From Lineus longissimus (lineage: Eukaryota > Nemertea > Pilidiophora > Heteronemertea > Lineidae): 64,000 nucleotides of DNA. This document shows positions 1-13,219 of this stretch, in pieces. The notes under the pieces are model-generated. The model did no database searches and was not told the origin of the DNA. It saw only the letters and a program-made list of their open reading frames with translations. Within the stretch, counting starts at the first letter, position 1; every line of letters starts with the position of its first letter. Location of the stretch: assembly GCF_910592395.1 (NCBI RefSeq), contig NC_088320.1, positions 12,648,501 through 12,712,500 on the forward strand, read 5' to 3'. The translations under genes were made by a program, and so were the position numbers.

Positions 1-818
1 AAAAACAACCCTGCCCCTGCCCCTGCTCCTGCTCCCCCCTACCTCCCTCCAGGACAACCATCCAACCCCTTGGAGATGTTCTTCTAGTGTCCACAGTAAG
101 AGCTTTTGGAGGGCAGATGCCCATAAGGAAGAATCTTAGGTGCAATTGGAAAATTTCTCCCTCGCCCCCCCCCCTTCGCCCTTCAGGCACAGCCTATAGG
201 ACAATCCCAGTCACTTGGGACTATAGATTAGGAAGCTCACACATTGATCAATGAGAGTAAAATCCCATGTAAAATAGGTAACGTCTGCTGTTACAAGCAC
301 AAAAGAGCCTGTGTTGAAGTAGAAAATTAGACAAAATGCAGTGAATTTTCTGAAGAAAAACATCAAAAGATCCGGTTCTAAATTTCCATAGAATGCCATG
401 AATTTTTTACTGGATGTCCCCAAAATACAAAGCAATTCAGTTCCACTACTACTCGTGAGATGGCGTGGGTGAGGCATTTTCTAAAAATCAACTTCACATT
501 CGACTTCGCTATTTTAAGCCGCTTTTCCATTAAAAATATGACGATCTCGTAAATATCTGAATACAGGTCCGGTAGGGATAGGCCATAAAAATTAAAGCTA
601 ATGCCTTTCTGACATGTAAAAGATGTTGAAATTTCATTTGGGACTGCTACACCTGTGAATTTATTGGCCCCATCGTAGCGACGAGACGAAATCTTCATTT
701 TCCACTGTTTCCCAACGTCGGTCGGAACTAAAATTGTAGATGGCGCTCGCAACAAATGCAACCCGGTGTAACGATATGAAACGAACCTAATGTACCTTGC
801 GTCAATTTGAGTGACGTT
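1..818. other. intergenic, no gene recognised
   Basis: Pyrimidine-rich low-complexity sequence opens the window. Short open frames on both strands show no recognisable domain and no conserved second copy in the window. I see no RNA gene. Confidence 0.5.
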
Positions 819-1748
819 ATTAGAGAGGTTGCGAACCGTCCCGACTTCCACTCCCACTCCGAGTTAAACTCGAGTCGTTCTCGGAACCCGTGACGTCGAA
901 AAGTAGGTTGCGCGCACCAACGGGAACCGAGTTGGGAGACGTCATTCGGCCAGCCTGCGAGTCACACGGCCAAACTGGAAATCAACCAAATTAACGACGT
1001 ACGAGAAAAAAAGTAAATAAAGCAGACGAAATATTCTACAATCTTGGTGATTTACAGCCAGTAAAAAGCCGTTTCCTCTGTACCATGTGCGTATTTCTAT
1101 TGTAAAACTACGAATTACTTCAGTCCTAAGATAACTTGATCCAAAAAGTACAGAGGGGAACAGAGTTTCATTCATGAAACTATATTTTGGGGCGACAGGC
1201 CTACGAAGTGCGAGTCTTCCTGTCCTCCAATATCGTAGTGATGCCTATGCCCACCTGGCATCGCCATCAGATCATGCCGAGGCCTAGATTATCTTGACTG
1301 GAGGTAGCCGTGTATTTTCTCTTTGGACCAGTGCAATGGTTAATTGAAAACGTGCAGCCTATCTCCGCTATCTGGCCATGTTTTTAAGCCCTTAGGCTAG
1401 CTCCTCCCAAGTCAGTCAGTACACGGCCGTTCTACACAATTTTGAACACTTCAAAAACAACAAGTTTTCTACGTCTTTTACACAAAAAATCTTGTTACAA
1501 CTTAGGTGACGTGCTAGAACAGTGTGTAAGGGATATTGCTTCTTAATTGTCACTTGATTTAAATGTCTAAAAGCTGAGATAATGCAAGTGGGAGAACACT
1601 TACGAGTTCGCGGCCTCCAACTCGTAAAATCGTCCGAGTTCATGAAGCAAGACGGGGAAATCCCTCGTGAAGTGATGACGTAATACGCCAAAACGGAATC
1701 ACCTCGGAGTGGGAGTGGGAGTGGGGACGGTCCGCAACCTCTCTAATA
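819..1748. repeat. inverted-repeat pair (foldback-like)
   Basis: The segment at 819-862 reappears inverted at about 1714-1748. The shared core includes TTAGAGAGGTTGCG, then CCGTCCC and a run of CACTCC units. The ~850 bp between the arms contain no recognisable gene. This may be a non-autonomous foldback element, but no target duplication was identified. Confidence 0.45.
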
Positions 1749-3453
1749 TCATCGCCGACTCCGTAAGCGAGTTGATTTCCATTTTTGTGCGTTTTATTAC
1801 TAGTTTCAACGTGATTTCCCGTTCCGAACCGCGGCATGGCGGACAGAATAACGACGTGGGCGTCCTCAAGTCACAATCGCTTCAGGTTCTGACTTCGATG
1901 TACTCGGGATGACTTCTCGTCCTCGTCGAAACCGTAAAAGCGTGTAGCGGCCGAGTCCGCGATCACCCGGAACTTGTTTTCTTCGGGACTGGGGTCAATC
2001 TTAAACTCCCTTTCAAACAACTCGCTGCAACAATATATAAATCGAGGAGATGCAAGCCATTAGACCCACATAGCAGAGAGTCGGTATGGCGTTTCCCTGC
2101 GGGAAAACTACGTTAACCCCGTGGCCAGCTGGTTATCTTCGATTGTGAAGTCAGTTACGCTGGGGCGGGCAATTGGTGTTTTTTTGGGACGTTTCCGTCC
2201 TCTGCTTACCATCAGCACCTGATACCTGCTGCGGCCGTATGGGTTCAGGATGCCGCTACGATCTAACTGAATATCGAGCATACATTAGACATCGCAGGGA
2301 CCATTGTCAAAAGGAAACGACGACGATCGTGTTTGTGCGAATGGGGCGTGGCATGTGTCTCGAGCATGCCCGTTCGTTTCAAAATAAACGAATGGTCTTT
2401 GATTGGACAGTTGGTGATACACAACTCGATGAGCCAATTAACCATGGTCGAGTTTGTCTGGGAGCCGAGGGCAGAGTAGTAGTGTCACGTGGTATTACGT
2501 CATGCTTGAATGAATATCCTAATTTTCTCCGAAATTGTTACAGGAAGCACTACGGTCGTACATTGTATCGATTGGACACCGTCAGTATACTAAAACCTGC
2601 TCAAATATGCTGCTACTCCAAATAGCTACAGAATGGGCCATCTGCAGGGAAGGTAAATACTCATGACATTTATTTATTGAGTAATGAGAATGCAACATAA
2701 ATTAGTGTAAACAGATGTCAGATGTTTGTGTTATAATTATTATTGGCTCAGATAATAATTCCCTTGCGGACGGGGTATTTGGGCTTATCACAAACAGCAG
2801 AATGCGAAACGCAAATTAGCGATATGCCGACATCATGATCATCAGTGGAAGTCCTGTCCGAGACAAGACCACTAATGAATATTCATAGGTCGAGGCCTAT
2901 CAATTAGACGAGTGCATGTTTTTAACTCTCTATTCTAAAATACCTTGGTACCGTAAAGCCAACTTTTAAATGGAAAATGCATAAGCCTCGTTCTGAGAGC
3001 GGAGTGTTTTGGACACGCAACCAAGATGATCTACCAAAGTTCCCTCGGGTTGCACTAAAATGTGGAAACCATGCACACGTCACGTCAATGGAATTTCAGC
3101 TCACTTCAGAAGTTTGAGGCTCTCAAAACACTGCTTCAAACACAAATCAGTCAAGGAAGCATCAACCACCCTAAGTTTTTTAATGAGCACTACACATATT
3201 TGCCGAGAAAAACGCTCCAAATAGCCCATTTGCGCGGATTTTAGCATCACTTTGAGCGAGCCGATGCAGACTTCCTATGCGCGCTGTACAAACTGTACAT
3301 GTCTCATTTTCTGCAACGTTGCCGTAACATAGTGTAAACAACGGCGCTACCGGCGCTCCGGCCGGCCGGCGATGGATGGAATTTGCCAAATTCGCACATA
3401 TTCAAGTTATTTTCGTGGCCTATCTTTTTAAGTTTGAGGTATTTTAGAATAGA
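1749..3453. other. intergenic, no gene recognised
   Basis: A plus-strand open frame at 2173-2625 (150 codons) has no recognisable motif and is probably chance. A TATA-like string (ATATATAAAT) lies at about 2031-2040. Nothing else is supportable. Confidence 0.4.
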
Positions 3454-3619
3454 AATTGAACCCGAGGCGGAGGACCTTGGTTGAGTTACCAAGACACTCT
3501 CGGGTGGAGCTAAAATTTCGTCCAAACCCTCGCCTGTCGGCTCGGGTTTGGACTGTATTTTAGCTCCACCCGAGAGTGTCTTGGTAACTCAACCAAGGTC
3601 CTCCGCCTCGGGTTCAATT
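3454..3619. repeat. long near-perfect palindrome
   Basis: Arms of 63 bp (3454-3516 and 3557-3619) are reverse complements with essentially no mismatch. The 40-bp loop is itself partly self-complementary (TCCAAACCCT against GGGTTTGGA). Perfect arms suggest a recent origin or active conversion. There is no open frame in it. Confidence 0.85.
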
Positions 3620-4681
3620 CCTTAAGTACATATTTGGAGAGGTATTGACAAATTATTTGCTGTGGCAAGTCTACAGATATAAAGAAATAATTTGATGAAA
3701 ACATTAATTTCGAATTTTGCTAATTGGGTAATAGGGGGCGTGTTTTGAGTTTTTTCTGCCAGTTGGCTGAAAAGAGTGGAAATATCAAAGTCTGTCTAAT
3801 TTGTCGATTATCAAAAAATTTCCGTGGTCAACTACCAGTTTATTTTTCACCATTTACTTGCCCGACTGTCCGGAATAACATAATCTAAATTTCAGATTCG
3901 CAACCCCACGCAGTATTTGATGCGTCGCGGTCAAACATTGACAATTTAACTGCTAAAAGGCTTAAAAAATCAATTGTGGTCTTGTCTCGTCCGCCACAGA
4001 TATATAGAACATGTATGAAGAGGCAAATATTTATGAGATTTATAATGAGCCGGATATTTGCCTTCGCGATATGAAATGACGAATTGCTTTTTTAGCCTGG
4101 TATGCAGAAAGGTGGATATGATATCATAAAAACAAAGTGTAATTGTTCCCGAGATATTGCCATGGAAAATGTTTGCATAACACGAGCAAAGTGTGCTCAT
4201 TGGTATCTTTACTTAAAAGAAACTGTGTCCAATGCGTGCGATGTGCATCGTCGTCAAGCAACCTCCTCGTAATGTCAACGACAAATATATCATCATATTG
4301 GAACTAGTCTGAGCGATCCTTGTCCCAGTGCTCTGTTTAGAATACGATATCGCCACTGCGGCTTGTTGGTAGTATGTCATATCTAAGGGTATTTGAAACA
4401 GGGCTGACCGGTCGTTCAAACATGGCGGACTGGCGTTATCTAACTTTGCCGCAAGGGTTTCTATGCATAAGAGGTTTAAAATCTTAGCTCACAGAGAGAC
4501 CATCTTAGTGTCATTGGTAAGCCTGCCTCTTCAATAGAGGAAAAAATGAACGTAGACGATGTCTGCGGAAAAAAAAGTGCCTGAAAATTCAGCACACATA
4601 CATGCCCACATTAACCCCGACAAGATGTGCTAATTGGCGGCAGACATTGATAATGCGCTGGACAGTTTTATTCTTTAATGA
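3620..4681. other. intergenic, no gene recognised
   Basis: AT-rich sequence with only short chance open frames. Around 4431-4520 there is an ATGG context followed by a GTAAG donor-like site, but too little to call an exon. Confidence 0.4.
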
Positions 4682-4890
4682 CCAGGGGCCAATTCCATAA
4701 AAGCATTCTAGGCCTAGTTGGTTGCTAAACTTCATTCCAGCTCTAGTTTCATGCTAATTCTATTCCATAAAACCGTTCTAAACTTAGCAAAGTTCCTAGT
4801 TGCTTACTATTTCTAGAATAGGTCTTGGGTACTTCTAAATCCTTAGCACATTTCTAAAGTCATTTCACCTCTGGACTTCGAAGAGTAAGG

Positions 4891-5934
4891 ATGGCGAGAC
4901 GGATCCTGGAACTTGCTGAATTGCGTAGAGCAATGCGAAGAGAACGCGTTTTCCGTGATCGTCGAAACCCTTTGGACATTTTTGGTGATGCAGAACTTGT
5001 TAAGAGGTATCGATTCTCGAGGGAGGGGATAATGTTGATAAGGGACATTGTTGCCCCGGATATTGAACATCCTACAAGGAGAAACTTCGCCCTACTCCCA
5101 TCTCAGCAGGTGTTGATAGTACTTCAATATTATGCAACTGGCACCTTCCAATATGTTGTTGGGGATCCTCTACAAGTATCTCCGCAAACTGCTTGGCGTG
5201 CTATTCATCGTGTGACGGATTCTCTCGCAGAGAAGATAGGTGACTATGTGAAATTCCCTGATGCACGAAATATAGCCCAAATCAAGGATAGATTCTATAG
5301 GATGAGACGTGTACACTTTCCAGAAGTGATAGGCTGCGTGGACGGAACTCATGTTTGGATGTGTTCTCCACATGAGAACGATATCGACTATATCAACAGA
5401 AAAGGATATCATTCAATTAATGTGCAAGTCATATGTGATCACAAGAGGAAATTCATCAACATCGTGGCAAGATGACCTGGAGGAGCACACGATAGCAGAA
5501 TATTGAGGACAAGTCAGATTTGGGATCTCATGGAGAGTGGTGCTATTGGTGGGTTCATCCTTGGTGATAGCGAATATCCGTGCCGAAGCTGGCTTATGAC
5601 ACCACTGCTGAATCCGCACACAGCTTCTGAGCGGCGTTACAATTCAGCTCAAAAGCGTACTAGGGTTTTGGTTGAACAAACGATTGGCAGGTGGAAACGT
5701 AGGTTCCATACCTTACACCTTGAAAGTCGTTTGAGAAATCCAGAGGATACCTGCAAAGTAATTGCAGCAACAGCTGTGCTGCACAATATCGCAGTGGACA
5801 GAAACGAGCCTCAGGTTGATGATATTGAACCGGGGCGTCAACAACCTGATCTGGAGGAATATTCTGGACATTCAAGCAAATGGACACCGAGCACGTGCCT
5901 TATTGATACAGAACAGATTCGAACAGGAGTATAA
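4891..5934 (+). pseudogene. PIF/Harbinger (HARBI1-type) transposase, broken by one stop
   Basis: This is a DDE-superfamily-4 nuclease related to HARBI1, which in active elements cuts and rejoins transposon ends together with a Myb-like partner. The first part (4891-5475, 194 codons) has the N-terminal helical region and the catalytic-domain start GCVDGTHV (first Asp). The second part (5476-5934) has GDSEYPC (second Asp region) and EQTIGRWKRRF, the usual last acidic residue within a helix, then a ...LHNIA... C-terminus. The two parts are in one frame, separated only by a TGA at 5473-5475 in a place where the family has a Trp (TGG), followed by PGGAHDSRI. A single point change therefore inactivated it. 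About 347 codons in all fits the family. Confidence 0.88.
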
Positions 5935-6211
5935 ATGGGTACCGGTCTGAAAGGATCAAGTGAACGCTGTATGAGTTGCTCCTTGAGTTCCCCTGAAAGG
6001 TCTCAGGAGAGACTGGGTAATAATGTAAAGCGCTTCGAGCGGGAGAACAGCCTGGATACTGCGCTATATAAATCCCAAACAAGAAGATGCAGAGGATATG
6101 CTAGTATGGTCACTCTTTATTTTGAGAACTTACTCCCATGCCTTGTCAAAATATCACCTATACATGTAAATAGTAGTTGTTGTGGAGTAAGTTGCCGTTG
6201 CCGAGTATGGC

Positions 6212-7141
6212 TCACAGGTGAAAGAATACTTGACCATCGTCTTTGGGCGAGTTCACTTCATTTACTTTATGCTGCAAAAGTCGAATCTGTAACTTAAGTT
6301 TCTTTCTTTTCAATTTAAGATTTTTTCGTTTGAGAAGTTCATTTTTTTTCTCAATGTGAACTAAATCATCGAATGAGGCGTATTTCCTTGGAATCGTGCT
6401 TGACGACGGAGTTCCGGTACGGCTTGTGGTTGCACTTGCTGTCGCTTCCTCAGCCGGTTCTGCAGTTTCATTCGAATGGTCGCCATCATTGTCGGAATCT
6501 GAAACAAGAACTTTTTCAATGAAAGGTGACAGAAATATTTCCAACATTATAACTGTTCAACAGTATACTGTATGATCGCAAATTTGTCAGTTATATTAAA
6601 TGGTATGTAACTTTAAAAACTGTGTTATTCTGTAGTGTTCTTGCAGTGTGTGTTTCTTCCAGCCATCTGTAAACAAAGGTAGTCCTGACTTACCTGCATC
6701 GGATGATAATTGATCTTGGGATGCCGACACTGTAGCAGGAGTCTCAACACCCTTCAGCCCCTTGAACCCAGGGGTTTCTTCACATAGATCTAGGATTTTC
6801 TGCTGGGCTGGGTTGGGCTCAGTTGTGGGTTTTCCACCCCCTGTCTTGTTGCGTGATTTCTTTTTCATCAGAAGCTTCTCTCGAGATTCCATCTTCAGTT
6901 TGGAAAGCTTCAGTTTCACATCATCCTTAGAACGTTCAATATGCGGGAAACTTGCCTTGTGTTGTGCACATATATTGTCCCATGCTTTGTTCTTCTTCGC
7001 GTTGATATTGGCATCCCTGTGTGGTGCGTCTATGATATCCTTAAACTCTTCGTAGCACTCAGCAAGAAAAAGGTTTTCCTGGGCCGAGTAGTTAGGCTTC
7101 CTTTGTCTCTTTCCAGCTTGAACAACTTTTGCAGTTGCCAT
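6212..7141 (-). CDS. Myb/SANT-like DNA-binding partner of Harbinger transposase (two exons)
   Basis: Exon 1 runs 7141 to 6694. It opens with a basic stretch and the SANT-like helices YSAQENLFLAECYEEF...IDAPH, then KKNKAWDNICAQHKAS. In PIF/Harbinger elements this partner brings the transposase to DNA and the nucleus. A consensus donor (CAG/GTAAGT, intron from 6693) and an acceptor (TTTCAG, intron ending 6499) remove 195 bp and keep the frame into exon 2 (6498-6212). Exon 2 encodes a Ser/Thr/Asp-rich linker and a Lys/Leu-rich C-terminal coiled coil with the repeated pattern LLKRKNLKLKRKKLKL. The intron is predicted from sequence only. No stop interrupts either exon, so this gene looks intact although the transposase is broken. 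Confidence 0.75.
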
Positions 7142-7443
7142 TTTGAAGCGTCTGCTCTACAGCCCTATTCTCAATACACACCAAATGCTTAGGCCTAACG
7201 CCATGTCCTGAATTGAACCCTTTCCCCATTGTGAAATGAAATTGACCAATGTGGTTTTGTGGTTTCGTAATGAACACACCATTCCAGCCAATGCTTAGCA
7301 AGCAACTAGTAAGAATGGTTCATAGAATGGTTTTAGGGAATACGATTAAGTTGCTTGCTACAAGCAACCAACTAAGCATTTGGAATCTTGCTAAGGCCTA
7401 GTAACATACTAAGTTAGAATGCTTTTATGGAATTGGCCCCTGG

Positions 7444-10400
7444 ATTTCCTTCACAGATGCCGCCAACATGTCTGGCGGGATACTTTCTAACACGCCCTTT
7501 GCATTACTGAGCCATTTTACAATACGAAACCCACCTGTAGCCAACATGGCCACTTGATCCCGTTAGATCTGCAGAGCCTTAGAGATGCCACCAACTGAAT
7601 GTAAACAATCATCCATCCAAAAACTACTGAAAACCGCCTTTGCGGCCTCCGGATAGACATTTTGCTGGTCTCTAGCAGTAGATTGCAATGCATAGATTGC
7701 GGACGCAGGCGAGGATGTAGCACCAAATATGTGACGTTGATACTGATAAATGTCCGGAGGTTTGTTCCTAGAAGGCCTAAACAGAAATCTCAACGCTGGT
7801 TGGTCTGATTCAGGGACCATTACCTGAGAATACATGTACATCCCTTCTATGTCAGCTACAAGCGCAATAGATTCCTCCCGGAACCTCATGAGAACACCTG
7901 CCATTGAATAAAACAGGTTTGGACCAGTGAGCAAGCAATCGTTAAGTGATACGCCCTCATACTTTGCTGCCGCATCAAATACGCGACGAACATTTCCAGG
8001 TTTGTTGGGGTTTAAAACTGGGTGGTGCGGTAGAAACCACTGATAAGTATGGGAAATGTCAATTTCTTCAGACTTCAGTAGTCGGGCGTAACGCTTTTCG
8101 AGATCACTCAACAACACTTGCTCATACATCTCCTTGAGAACAGAATCACGATCAAGCCTTTTCTCTAGACTATTCAAGCGTTTTTTAGCCAAAGGCATGT
8201 TGTTAGGCAGGGAAATATCATCACTTTTCCAAAGCAAACCAGTCTCCCATCGATCACCAACTTTCCTAGTAGTGCTCTCCAATATTTCTAGAGCTCTCTT
8301 ATCTTCAGCTGAGTGGACTACGGACTTATCATGACTACAACCAAATGATTCAGTTTTCCACCAGCCTTGAACAAGTTCAGACAATACATCATCTTCACTC
8401 TTGACATGAACATGCATGCAGTTTTCGGAAAATGCCTTCATTCCCGAAACCGGACCCACTACACTCCATCCAAGCAAGGTATCGATCGCCAATGGTGATC
8501 CAGGAGGACCAGTTCTCATCTCAATTGGTTTGATGAGATCAATCGGATTGGCGCCTATTAAAATATCGATTTCCTTACCTTGGACAGAGTGAAGATCCAG
8601 ATACACCAAAAGAGGGCATCGTCTCCTTTCCATGGACATGTCAATCTTGGTGACGGGAATATTCAAATCATCAACAATCCAGACACCTGAAATTTCATGA
8701 ACTACATTAGTATCGTGAACACCACTAAGTTTGAGATCTACTTTCTGGGAAGGCTTCACATCATGACCATTTATACCACTGAGCTTTAATTCACTCAGTT
8801 CCCCTGACAGAAGCAACTGATCAGCAGACCTCTTTGACAATAGAGTACACGTGCTACAATAATCCAGTATAGCGCAGACCTCAATTTTGGCCCGTACAGC
8901 TTGACGGGAACGACCTGCAAAGAAATAGGTTTTCTACTGGCGATAGTGACGCTAGAAATTTCTGATACTGGTTGAGGCGTAGGTGCATGTTCTGCTCCAG
9001 AGGATTGGGAACCTTCTCGGTGCAACAATTTATGATGATTCAACCTGCACTCATCACATCTGTTTGCCTTACATTTTCGAATCCAACAACCTCGTTTTAA
9101 ACACACAAAACAGAGTTTGTGCATCTTGACAATTTCAACTCGCTTGCCAATTGTCAAGGAACGGAACTTGGGACATTCCGCGACCATATGCCTACCGTCC
9201 CCTAGCGGACATTTTGTAGATGTGGGTGTATAGCTAGTACCACTGGTTTGAGCTGAAAGTGGCTTGTTGGATGATTCTGAAACAGATATATTGGCAGATT
9301 CAGACATTGACTTGTGACTAGGCTTGTAGGAGACTAATTCATAGACCTTCACTTAGTCTTGAAGCCAATCATCTTCGTCGTATAAGTTAGGCTGGTCGAT
9401 TCCGGTTTTTGCCATGTGCCTCGCCCATCGGAATTTCATAGCGTCGGACAATTTGCTGACCACGAGCTCACAATTACTGACCGCGTGTAAATCACTGTCG
9501 TAGCCGAGATTTTCAAATGTCAGAACTACTGCCCGTACCGATGATGCCAAGTTTCGCATGGTACTTATGTACCTTCAACAATAGATGGCGCTTTCTGAAG
9601 TTTCTGTAGATACGCTCCGACAACGAATTGTTTTTTGCCGAATCTTTCCTGGAGACCTGACAAAACCTCATAATACAAGGCTCCACTATACCCAAAACCA
9701 CTGATTTCTGCTTTGGCGCGACCGACGCAGGAATGCTGAAGGTGAGTTATATTTTCAGTGTCGGTCATTGGGCTGTCGTCAACCATAGCATTGAACATGC
9801 CATACCAATCGGTCCACTTGATAGGGTTACCATCAAAGTTTGGAAGAGATAGCTCAGGTAATGACTTGCCAAAGCACCATGATTTGGGGTTATGACTGGG
9901 GTTGTGATCTGGTTTTGATAGACTTTGACTTACCCTGTCGGCCCTTGACTGGGAGGAAATGCCATATCGTCTCGAATCACAAAAGTCATCTAGAGGGTCC
10001 ATACGATCGTAGTCGAAAGAAGTTATCTTATCTTCCGGTTAGTATTTATCAGGATAGTTGTCGAATCGAACAGTTGTCTCACGAACAGGCCGTAACTTTG
10101 CCTTGGCGCCCTCCTTGAACGAACTGCTACCGGCGCCCTCCTCGAAAGAACTGCTGCCTCCGCATTTACGTGAACGCGTAGTTGAAGCACTAACGTTACT
10201 TTCGGTGTCACTCGAGCTCGTCTCGCTAGTTATTGAATGCTCAGCCTCGGCGATAATATCGCCAATATCGCCTATTCTGGCGTATTCGACGTTGAGCCAC
10301 AATTCAACGTCATCCGCTCGATCTGGATCGAGCTCGACCAATCGCTCGCACAACGCTACAGCTTTATTTCGGTTACGAATGTTTTCGTCTACGTACTGAG

Positions 10401-10521
10401 CCACGGTGCCTGGTCTTGATTGGCCGTCGACAAGTTTCTCAAGTGCATGAATGTTTCTGGTTATCGAACCCTTAGCCACCTTCCGTTGGCTTAGTATCGC
10501 TCGTATCTCCACCTCCGCCAT
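7444..10521 (-). pseudogene. BEL/Pao retrotransposon gag-protease-RT remnant
   Basis: Reading right to left, there is first a gag-type N-terminal region (10521-10042), then a DUF1759-like gag part (...LPNFDGNPIKWTDWY...). Next come Cys/His knuckles (CPLGDGRHMVAECPKF, CFVCLKRGCWIRKC, CDECRLNHH) and a DUF1758-type aspartic protease region (...DILIGAN...). Last is a reverse transcriptase with VADIEGMY and the active-site box FWMDDCLHS. This order is diagnostic of BEL/Pao. It is dead: stop codons at about 10039, 9353 and 7563 and frameshifts near 9560 and 8820. The RT is cut off by the Harbinger right end at 7443, and the rest of pol, RNase H and integrase are absent. I could not identify LTRs. 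Confidence 0.85.
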
Positions 10522-13185
10522 ACTTCAACTTCACGCACGCCCAGATCCAGACCATTGTCAAACCAATCAATCCGGTCGGAGAGACTAATGTCGGTCACGG
10601 GCGTTCCCTCACGCGGTTTGGAGCATACAACTAACAACGACTTGCACTTGAACATCGACTGAATTATAATAGGTTTATTTTCTCTTTATATACATGAAAT
10701 TGTGTAATGCTATTACTTAAAGAATTACGTAGCTCAGAGCTAGTTTTACCAGGTTGTAGAAAGACCGAAACATACCCGCATGTTCCATTGCCGACAGAAG
10801 CTATCAAACCGTTTAGCGGAAAGCCATGTGGAAATGGACGTGGGGTCAAGAAAATACTGTATTCCTTTGAGCGCGAAAAAAACCCCACAGCACATACCAG
10901 AAAGAATGACACTAGCACAGTATGAATTTTACCTTTACAAAAAATATTTGGCAAAGAAATACGCAAAGAAAACAACCGCGCACAGCTTAAAACAAACTAA
11001 CTCTTCGATAAGAAAACAACATTTGTAATGAAACAGACTGTATCGCCCACTTAATTATCCTTCCGTGCGGTAACATGCATTTGACAGATATTCCTGCTCC
11101 CAATAATAGGCGGTGCCGTAAATTTTAAAGGATCACTGCCGGGATCACTGTTGCTGTTGTTGTATATATTTTTTTGTAAATGAATTATATAGCCTGTACT
11201 TTGAACATATGAATACTGGTATATGAGTGAAAAGCAATCGCTCCTGTTGTCTGTCTATTAGAAAGGTACATTCTCTTGTTTGTATCATGTAGCAGAGAAA
11301 GGCAAGATAGCAGTTGCCCAATGTCTTCGCTCATTAGAGATTTTTTTGTGAGCTGTCGAATCGTTTATTTTTTAAAATCTTGGCACAAAGATAAGTATCC
11401 CCGATCTTGACTTATGGGGCCATGAGGAGTTCACGTCAATTGCATGAGTACACTATTATGCATGCAAGCGTTTTATGAATGTTTCAACAAAGGCCCATAA
11501 TACTGCGGCTTTGGGAGATTGCGGCCGCCGTAAGTATTTTCCTATTGCAAAGCCAAGATTCAGAAATACTGGTTACGATTGATACAAAATTTATATGTCT
11601 TGTATTTGCATTTGTACGACCAACCGTTCTATCATTATTTATCAATATCATGTCTACAAAACGTTATGAAATTTTACGAAATTTATCGGCCACGTATCTG
11701 CAAAAAGTAAAAGAGCAGAGGCGTTAGTGTATGTGTATTACTATGTACATAAGTATCATCGTGTCTTCCTATTGCATTATCCCGCTGTATGTGTCTATAT
11801 TTTCATGCTGCAAAAATGTGTCCTAAAAATCAGTTGAAATAAATTGAATTGAATTGTATTGATAGACAAACCACAAGGGTACCGCTAAGTGAAGACACGT
11901 TTTGAAATTAAGAAAGTGTTCGCTGCTAAAATTCCCTTTTTCTCAGTTGTTTATAAGATCATGTTAGAGATTGCCACTAAGAGTTCCCACTCCAGAGAAG
12001 GAGCAACGAAATATAAAGGGAAAACGAACATGCATGATGCGCTTCAATGTGTCATGTTCAATATTGCTCTGTCTCTATTTCTCTTCTAGATTTGAAAGTG
12101 TGTACTTGGAAATTAGAAATAAAAGTGTTTTTCCATATCACAAATACGTCGTATATGAGTTGTTCTTTCTTCATGTGCGTGTCAAAATATCCACCCTTTC
12201 ATCAGGAAAAGGGTGGCGCAAGAGAGTTGTCCTGTCCTCCTCTTCCCGCGCTTTACGAACCCGGCCACCATGCGAGACGAAGAGGACAGACCTCGTTGCT
12301 TGGGAGCTAAACGGACATTGAGGAGACGGGACCCCTAAAATGTGGCGACGAGTCGAGGCAATTCGAGTCATAATTTTAGCTAGGATGATCAGTCTCTGTG
12401 CATAGTCGATGACAAGGATTGCCTAGACACTGATAACATCCCAGTTATAGCAACAGAATGCTTCAGTAGGCTATTTGCCCCGAACAGACTTTCCCAATGG
12501 TGGAGACCCTAATTGATCCACACTCTTCGCTCCGCTCGGCTTGTGACAGCAGCCCGTAAAACCTCAGGAGGAGCGCGAATAAGAGTGCACATTAATCTGT
12601 GCTCGTTGCGGCATCGGGCTGCTTGTACTCTGCTACGCGACGAATGCACTCCCGTGGACAGCGCGGACGGATAGCGCCGAATTTTTGAGCGCTTACACGA
12701 AGCGCGGAAAAAATTCTTCAAGCACAATATCACGGGAGGGCATTTGTCGCGGGCGTCGAATGATGCACCTTTCAACGCCACGGGACCCTCAGACTTTGGG
12801 CCTCGGATTTTGGGTGTTGAAAGGGACATTATACCTTCTACTAGGCTGGAGTCCAAGACCTGAATGACCATATACAATCTTTGATTTTACCATGAAAACT
12901 ATAACAACACAAATTCACCAAGGAGACATAATACAAACTTTGACAAATTAAGCATGTTTCTGATTAAAAGACTTATACTAATTACACTTGCCAATCGAGC
13001 ATCTCCAACTTGTCTGAACATACTTGATTAATAAAACAATGACCTTATAGTGAAAGAGTTAAACCCTCAGTAACCTATGTTTTCAGAATTAGCTAACTAG
13101 TTTTGTGTTTTGACATGTTCGATATGTCAAATATTCACCTTAAACATTATGAGAAATGATAACGTGTAAATTTATACTTTTGATG
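10522..13185. other. intergenic; possible LINE tail near 11,838-11,865
   Basis: No gene recognised on either strand. The string TTGAATTGAATTGTATTG at about 11,841-11,860 resembles the short tandem tail of a LINE 3' end. Small ORFs (for example 12509-12877 minus, 11479-11727 plus) carry no known motif. Confidence 0.4.
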
Positions 13186-13219
13186 AAAAGTACACCATAA
13201 AACATTCTCACATCTCGTT

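Larger units (their letters stand above)
4682..7443 (+). mobile_element. PIF/Harbinger DNA transposon
   Basis: Matching 29-bp ends lie at 4682-4710 and, inverted, at 7415-7443; both contain CCAGGGGCCAATTCCATAAA. Inside are a DDE_4/HARBI1-type transposase gene (plus strand) and a Myb/SANT-like gene (minus strand), the classic two-gene set of PIF/Harbinger elements. The outermost bases are nearly symmetric, so I cannot assign a clear 3-bp target duplication. The right end abuts a BEL/Pao coding remnant, so the transposon landed in that older retroelement. Confidence 0.88.

Noticed and set aside
2173-2625. 150-codon open frame as a host gene
   Set aside because: No domain, no splice context and no second copy; composition is that of the surrounding DNA.
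4431-4520. First exon of a host gene (ATGG context then GTAAG)
   Set aside because: Too short, with no matching acceptor or downstream coding exon before the Harbinger element.
10522-11040. LTR of the BEL/Pao element
   Set aside because: No matching second repeat and no clear primer-binding site next to it.
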